A DNA stretch of 35,992 bases, from assembly GCA_021648585.1 (NCBI GenBank), contig JAKISM010000005.1, forward strand, positions 1-35,992, written 5' to 3'. The stretch comes from Devosiaceae bacterium. Its GTDB lineage: Bacteria > Pseudomonadota > Alphaproteobacteria > Rhizobiales > Devosiaceae. Positions 31,098 through 35,992 of this stretch are shown here, in pieces; the stretch's first letter is position 1, and each line of letters opens with the position of its first letter. The position numbers and the translations under genes are program-made. The notes under the pieces were generated by a model that was given only the letters and a program-made list of their open reading frames with translations, ran no database searches and was not told the origin of the DNA.

Positions 31098-34000
31098 TTA
31101 TTTGCTAACAATACTGAAAACAGTACGTCGGTTTTTACGTTTACCCTCAACAGTATCATTTGTAGAAATTGGCATAGATTCACCATAACCTATGGCAAAT
31201 ATTCTTTCACTATTAACTCCGCCAGCAACCAAAGCATCAACCACTGCTTCTGCTCGGTCAACTGAAAGCGTCATATTTCTTTGTTCAGAAGCATCAGAAT
31301 CTGTATGGCCTTGTACATGAATATCCGTATCTGAGCAGTTCTTTAATAGCAACGCTAATCTATTAATAGTCTTTATTGATTCTGGCTTTAATATAGCTTC
31401 TCCAACATCAAACAAAATAGCATTATTGCTCGTGAAATCCTCTACATCTTTGCGACAAAGAGCTACTTCAGGCTTAATCACCCCAATATTAACGTTCCAG
31501 CTTGCATCATTATTTAGATCAGTAATCAATGCTAAAGCCTTATCACGAGTTGCCTCATCACTAGCATTTCCAGTCAGATACCACTTTTTGCTACGCAAAG
31601 ATAACTGACCCTGTTCAAGAGTTTTTAATGCGCTCATACCCGAAAATAATGAGCGCTTATAACCATCTGGTGCAGGATAAAGAACTGATAGATTATCTGT
31701 TCCAACATTCCCTGCAAGAATTCCAGTATAGTTTTTCAATTCAACACTTGGTGTATCGCCATTTAATCCAAATGATCCATCAACTAACTTAGTAGCCACA
31801 AAACGATAATTTTCTGAAGCGACAGGAATAGGCTTGGGTTCAGGTTTTGGTTCTGGCTTTGCAACTGGCACAGGAGCAGGTGGTGGTGGTGGTGGTGGAA
31901 CTGTAATATTTACGCTCCAACCTGCTATGCCCTCAATATTAGCAATTTGAGCAAGCAGTTTTTCTCTTGCTTCTTCGTCCCTTGCAACACCGCTAAAGTA
32001 CCATTTTTCTGAACGAAGGGATAATTGACCTTGTTGCAGTGTTTTTAATGCAGCAATGCCAGCAGAAACAGAACGTTTATAATTCTCAGGTGCTGGGCTA
32101 AGCATATTTAAATTATCGGTTGCAACCTTACCTGCAATTATGCCGATATAGTTTTGTAATTGACTTGTTGGCACGTCTCCATTGATTGAAATATCTCCAT
32201 CAACTGGCTTAGTTGCTACAAAGCGATAGTTTTTTGAAGCAACGGGAATAGGTGCGCTAATATCAACCTGCCACGTTGAGACATCATCCCCTTCTTCAAG
32301 AGTTTCAAGAGCTAATTGCCTTGCTTCTTGAGAACTAGCTGAGCCAATTAATGACCATTGAGTGCCATTAAAAGAAACCCGCCCTTTTTCAAGTTTTGCC
32401 AATGCCGCCAAACCAGCAAGCGCATCATCAGAAAAATTATCAGGTTCACCTTGTGCTATGCCTGTATTATTGACGCTTACATTCTTTGCTTGTAGTGCAA
32501 GATAGCTCTTTAGGCTCTCTTGTGGCACATAGCCTGAGAAAACGTGCGATCCACTCTCATCTTTATCAACTGACCACAAATAAGGTGATGCAACAGGCAA
32601 TGGTTTTGGTGGGGAGGCAATTTCAATATTCCATTGAGCGCTACCCAAGCTCTCATTAATTTGAGTGGCTATTGCATAAGAATTAGCTTGACCTGTTAAT
32701 GTCCAACCATCATCTTCAAGTTTGACTTCACCACTATCAAGCAATGAAAGAGCCTTTAGACCAGCTTTTGCATTTTCTTCGAAATTATCTGGTGCGCCTT
32801 TTGCAAGTGACATTTCATCAATCGCCCCAGTGCCAGCAATTTCAAGCTGTCCTTTAATATCATCGCTAGGAGCAAACCCTGTTAATGTTGTAACTCCCTC
32901 AGCGCTCTTTTGAGCTGACCAACTATAGGTTTCAACAGTTGGCGGAATAATTTGCGCCAATTTAATATTTGCGCCATTAACACCAGATGATATTAAATCT
33001 GTTAGGGCATCATAATCAGCAACAGATTTGGCAGTTCCGGCTAAAGAAACTTCATCATTTTCAAGTGAAAAGCTCCCTTCGCTTAAATTTTCAAGTGCTG
33101 ATAGGCCAAACTCAACAGATTTATCAAACCCTTCTGGAGCGCCCCAGCCAAGTTTTAATTTTGAAACATCAAAACCATCAAGCTCACCTAATCTTGTTTT
33201 TTCTGTTTCATGTGGGACATATCCTGAAAGAGAGGTTTTACCATTTTGACGATCCGCATAAAATCTATAATCTGCAATTCTTGGCGGCTCTAACCTAATA
33301 TTTGTGCCTAAAGGCTCAAGAAGTGCATTGATTTTATCTACAGCCTCTTCATTGCGTGGTGCGCCATAAAAGTTAGAACTCTTATCAGAAATACTTGCAT
33401 CTCCATATTCAATAAAGGCAAATGCTTTCATTAAATTACTAGAAACATCAGCAAAATCAGATGGTTCGCCCGATGAAATTACAGTGTTATTTGTAACCTT
33501 TGCTCCATCAGGGGCTTGTTTTGAATATGTTTCACTAATCTCCTCACTTGGAGCAGAACCAAAAATATTAAATTTATCATCTTTATATGTTGCACTCCAC
33601 TCAAAGGGAGAAGCAAGCGGCGCTATAATATTTATATCACCTAAAATAACGTCATTTGGAACACCCGAACTAAAGGATTTTTGTAAACTATTATAATCAT
33701 CTCTTGATTTTGCAACACCTGAAATTGAAATAGTGAGATCACTAAGGGATACTTCACCCTCTTCTAGCTTATTAATTTGGCGTAGTGCAAAATCAGTGGC
33801 GCTAAGCCATTTGCTCTTCTCGGGAGATCCTGCCAGCAGCTCTAAACTATCCGATGATGCTAAAGAGCGTGCTAATAAAGAAGATTTGGTGGCATCGTCT
33901 GGCGCTCCTCCAGATAAGCTAACATTGCCATCGTTAATGCTAGCGCTAAATGGATAGGGGGATACTGATGCTAATAGGTCTATATTTTGTGAAACAGAGC

Positions 34001-34265
34001 GCACGCCATATATTGATTTAACAATTTCTTGTGCATTTTGTTGCGCTTTTTCGTTTGGTGCAGTGCCTGTTATTTTTGCATCACGAGCATCAAAACTCAC
34101 ACTAGCCCAGCCTAACCCCTGAGCTTGAAGTTCGGCACTAACACGAGACGATAGATCAACCTCAACATCATCATTATTTAGAGTGACAGCACCCGCTGTC
34201 CCTAATAATACTGTTAAAATACCCGGAATAACCCATTTTCTTTTATTAGAACGAGTTTTACCCAT
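31098..34265 (-). CDS. large OmpA-family protein with repeated BON-like domains
   Basis: This is a 1055-residue envelope protein. A basic N-terminus and one hydrophobic segment (11-29) give a membrane anchor or uncleaved signal. A first BON-like domain (34-98) is followed by seven units of about 112-118 residues, each with two BON-like halves (105-221, 222-333, 334-447, 448-562, 563-680, 681-820, 821-935), then an OmpA peptidoglycan-binding domain (936-1055; ILFDVGEAILKPES, VQGHTDSDASEQRN, GYGESMPISTN, KRKNRRTVF). Unit six carries a Pro-rich linker of about 30 residues. Units six and seven are about 59% identical. AGGGGG lies 5 bases before ATG 34265; a TTG-type longer start at 34289 is rejected. 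Confidence 0.85.
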   Translation of the reverse strand: MGKTRSNKRKWVIPGILTVLLGTAGAVTLNNDDVEVDLSSRVSAELQAQGLGWASVSFDARDAKITGTAPNEKAQQNAQEIVKSIYGVRSVSQNIDLLASVSPYPFSASINDGNVSLSGGAPDDATKSSLLARSLASSDSLELLAGSPEKSKWLSATDFALRQINKLEEGEVSLSDLTISISGVAKSRDDYNSLQKSFSSGVPNDVILGDINIIAPLASPFEWSATYKDDKFNIFGSAPSEEISETYSKQAPDGAKVTNNTVISSGEPSDFADVSSNLMKAFAFIEYGDASISDKSSNFYGAPRNEEAVDKINALLEPLGTNIRLEPPRIADYRFYADRQNGKTSLSGYVPHETEKTRLGELDGFDVSKLKLGWGAPEGFDKSVEFGLSALENLSEGSFSLENDEVSLAGTAKSVADYDALTDLISSGVNGANIKLAQIIPPTVETYSWSAQKSAEGVTTLTGFAPSDDIKGQLEIAGTGAIDEMSLAKGAPDNFEENAKAGLKALSLLDSGEVKLEDDGWTLTGQANSYAIATQINESLGSAQWNIEIASPPKPLPVASPYLWSVDKDESGSHVFSGYVPQESLKSYLALQAKNVSVNNTGIAQGEPDNFSDDALAGLAALAKLEKGRVSFNGTQWSLIGSASSQEARQLALETLEEGDDVSTWQVDISAPIPVASKNYRFVATKPVDGDISINGDVPTSQLQNYIGIIAGKVATDNLNMLSPAPENYKRSVSAGIAALKTLQQGQLSLRSEKWYFSGVARDEEAREKLLAQIANIEGIAGWSVNITVPPPPPPPAPVPVAKPEPKPEPKPIPVASENYRFVATKLVDGSFGLNGDTPSVELKNYTGILAGNVGTDNLSVLYPAPDGYKRSLFSGMSALKTLEQGQLSLRSKKWYLTGNASDEATRDKALALITDLNNDASWNVNIGVIKPEVALCRKDVEDFTSNNAILFDVGEAILKPESIKTINRLALLLKNCSDTDIHVQGHTDSDASEQRNMTLSVDRAEAVVDALVAGGVNSERIFAIGYGESMPISTNDTVEGKRKNRRTVFSIVSK

Positions 34266-34458
34266 AAAATCCCCCTCAGGCTTTAGCAACTTATTTTAGC
34301 CAAACAGCTATACCTAAAACGCATTTGTATATTAGGTAAATAGGTGTAACCACTTAAAATATTAACTCTTTATTAATAAAGTAAATTCCTTAGATATGTC
34401 AATGAGATTGATTAAACATTTAGCTATGTGGATAAGCTAATAATTCTTCCTTGTGGCA

Positions 34459-34537
34459 AAAGACCTTTTGGTTGCGCAAGCGCTGGCGCAGCGGGTCGAC
34501 TACGCTCAAGGTGACAGGGGTGGGCTCAAGGTGACAG
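34459..34537. repeat. dispersed repeat, TGTCA...TGACA family
   Basis: AGACCTTTTGGTTGCGCAAG and CGCTCAAGGTGACA correspond to the ends of the 5183-5281 element read on the other strand; a second CTCAAGGTGACA follows at 34523-34537. The rest of the 342-base gap between the porin and OmpA/BON genes is AT-rich with no open frame. Confidence 0.65.
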
Positions 34538-34552
34538 AGGTTGCGAGCAACC

Positions 34553-34579
34553 AAAAAAGGCTCGGATTTCTCCGAGCCT
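34553..34579 (-). terminator. strong rho-independent terminator of the porin gene
   Basis: On the minus strand, AGGCTCGGA (34579-34571), loop GAAA, TCCGAGCCT (34566-34558), then a T6 run. A 9-bp perfect stem closed by a GNRA tetraloop, 29 bases after the porin stop. Confidence 0.95.
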
Positions 34580-34607
34580 TCTTAAATTTATAATTACTAT
34601 ATAAAGC

Positions 34608-35900
34608 TTAGAATGATTTAGCAGCTTTAAATGTAAGTTTGTATGCGCCTTCTGCATTACCCCAGCCTGTAACTGAAGAAGAGAATCCGCCACCTGCTGG
34701 CTCCCAGCCAACTGAAGCTGAACCATATGCAACAGATGTTGGAGCGCCAGCGGCAGCTTTGCCGTCAACACCAATTTCACCAGTCAATGTGATTGTTTCA
34801 GTAACTTTAGCTACTAACTGACCTGCAATTTTCCATTGTTCGTCTGTTGCAGTAGTAGTATCATGGTCATCCCATGAAGCACCAAGCTTGATTGTTACAG
34901 TGTCGGTAACAGCTGCGGCTGCAGAAACAGAGAATTCCATGTTGTCAGCAGTTGTTACTGGTCCAGCACCATCATTGCTTGCGCCAACAGAAGCAGCAAG
35001 TGTGAACATGTCAAACTTCGCTTCTACAGAAGCCACTACATCCCAACCATTTTGAGCAAGACCTGTTGCGCCATCAAAGCCAACAGCAACAAGGAATTTG
35101 TACATGTCAACTTTAACTTCAGCACCAGCATGAACAGCCCAAGAAGAAGCAGCACCATTAGCGCCAACAGTAATATGAGCAGCAACTGATTCGCCTGCAT
35201 AGCTCATCATACCAATTAGAGAGCCTTGAGCTTGAAGATTTTCAAGAGCAGCGCCAACTTTAATGCCATCGGCAACTTCTGATACAAGTTGAATAACGTG
35301 ACCGCCAGTAGCAACAGCACCTAGACCATCACCTAGACCGAAATCATCATGACGAAGACCAAGCCAGTCATAAGCTGTGTCATGACCAAGATTAGCCATT
35401 GTGCCTTTTCTACCAGCACTAAGAACTGTACCAGAACCAACTGAAACATAAGCTTCACTTACAGAAAGACCATTGCCTGCATCAGCAGTTACAATAGAGT
35501 TAGTTGCGGTGAAAAGATCAACGCTAGTAAGCTTGATAACAGCTTTAGCAGGACCAAAATCACTATCAGCAGTAGCAACAAATTTCAACCATGCGTCAAC
35601 ATCAGATGACCAGTCTTGGTGAAGAGGAGATACGCCATCATTATCATCAGGAGCATGCAGCCAGCCAACACTAGCAAGAATTTGAGTTGGAACATCACTA
35701 GCGTAATCACCCCAGTTAAATTCATAAGTAACGCCACCAGAAATCTGTAGGCAGTTATCATCTGAAGAGATTGTTAGGCCTGTGACACCTAGCTCGCTAC
35801 AAATATCAAGCGATGTAAGAACAGCTGGGTCAGCCGCCATTGCAGCAGTCGAAAGACCAGCAGCGGCTACTGTACCAAGTAAAAGAGTTTTAATTTTCAT
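34608..35900 (-). CDS. porin, alphaproteobacterial Porin_2-like
   Basis: This is a 430-residue outer-membrane porin. The signal peptide runs to AAMA (cleavage 22/23), then the mature start ADPAVLTSLDICSELG with a Cys pair (Cys34 and Cys49) typical of Hyphomicrobiales porins of the Omp2b/Porin_2 type. The body is rich in alternating Gly/aromatic/acidic strands, and it ends in KLTFKAAKSF, with the terminal Phe recognised by the Bam machine. GGAGG lies 5 bases before the ATG. It is probably highly expressed: strong ribosome binding site, strong terminator, monocistronic. Channel selectivity cannot be read here. Confidence 0.88.
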   Translation of the reverse strand: MKIKTLLLGTVAAAGLSTAAMAADPAVLTSLDICSELGVTGLTISSDDNCLQISGGVTYEFNWGDYASDVPTQILASVGWLHAPDDNDGVSPLHQDWSSDVDAWLKFVATADSDFGPAKAVIKLTSVDLFTATNSIVTADAGNGLSVSEAYVSVGSGTVLSAGRKGTMANLGHDTAYDWLGLRHDDFGLGDGLGAVATGGHVIQLVSEVADGIKVGAALENLQAQGSLIGMMSYAGESVAAHITVGANGAASSWAVHAGAEVKVDMYKFLVAVGFDGATGLAQNGWDVVASVEAKFDMFTLAASVGASNDGAGPVTTADNMEFSVSAAAAVTDTVTIKLGASWDDHDTTTATDEQWKIAGQLVAKVTETITLTGEIGVDGKAAAGAPTSVAYGSASVGWEPAGGGFSSSVTGWGNAEGAYKLTFKAAKSF

Positions 35901-35935
35901 AATTGACCTCCAAAGTCAAAATAAGAGTTTAAGAG

Positions 35936-35964
35936 AAGATTCTTCGCTTGCGCTCAGAATGACA
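35936..35964. repeat. half copy of the TGTCA/TGACA repeat upstream of the porin
   Basis: AGATTCTTCGCTTGCGCTCA followed by GAATGACA matches one arm of the 5183-5281 element. It lies 36 bases upstream of the porin start; the other arm may be beyond the window end. Confidence 0.6.
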
Positions 35965-35992
35965 ACTCATATGTCAGATTATTCTGACGGTT

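Noticed and set aside
32987..33298. 103-codon plus-strand frame opposite the OmpA/BON gene
   Set aside because: Antisense shadow of a strongly supported coding region; Gln/His/Leu-rich composition is an artefact of the other strand.
34362..34376. TTAA-N7-TTAA, a CtrA-like site about 97 bases upstream of the OmpA/BON gene
   Set aside because: The motif is short and expected often by chance in DNA this AT-rich; no second site or -35 overlap supports it.

Overview
The window is a stretch of core chromosome from an AT-rich alphaproteobacterium, most likely of the order Hyphomicrobiales (Rhizobiales). The evidence is gene order and family content: bamE / CBP3-like chaperone / DUF177 / plsX / fabH; hemB with an LdtR-type MarR regulator, a DUF6898-like protein, glyA and nrdR; rpoZ-rsh-pyrE-acpS-lepB-rnc-era-recO next to parC; a Porin_2-type porin; a bacterial arginyl/leucyl-transferase; and an Asp-type (Mg-dependent) HemB. 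I cannot name a genus. I found no tRNA, rRNA, CRISPR array, transposase, integrase or phage gene.

Layout. 1-2600 (minus) is the CBP3-DUF177-plsX-fabH operon for cytochrome bc1 assembly and lipid precursor synthesis, divergent from bamE (2751-3206, plus). 3420-5151 (plus) is a two-gene ABC-2 exporter that looks like an addition between conserved blocks and has repeats on both sides. 5317-6573 (minus) is an MFS protein with the residues of CcoA-type copper importers, a Met-rich insertion and an FNR/FixK-like box upstream. 6672-10662 (minus) holds nusB, nrdR, glyA, a DUF6898-like gene, ldtR and a small membrane protein. 10922-16241 (plus) holds hemB, an RDD protein, an SLC13-type transporter, ate/bpt and a membrane-anchored endonuclease/exonuclease/phosphatase. 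16257-25689 (minus) holds parC, recO, era, rnc, lepB, acpS, pyrE, rsh and rpoZ, largely translationally coupled. 25839-26507 (plus) is a family 5 uracil-DNA glycosylase. smpB and dapA (minus) are divergent from slt (plus, 28211-30268). 30453-34265 (minus) is a compact envelope cluster: a 1055-residue OmpA/BON-repeat protein, a 34-residue membrane protein, and a membrane-anchored helix-hairpin-helix protein. A porin closes the window.

The intergenic DNA is unusually rich in short dispersed palindromic repeats. At least five families can be told apart by eye, and one (10698-10864) has the form of a miniature inverted-repeat element. Several sit exactly at gene ends and may act as terminators.

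The best candidates for new biology are the Met-rich CcoA-like transporter with its possible oxygen-responsive control, and the OmpA/BON plus small-membrane-protein plus HHH cluster. The rest is well-known housekeeping content. Repeat copy numbers, GC values and identities were counted by hand and are approximate.
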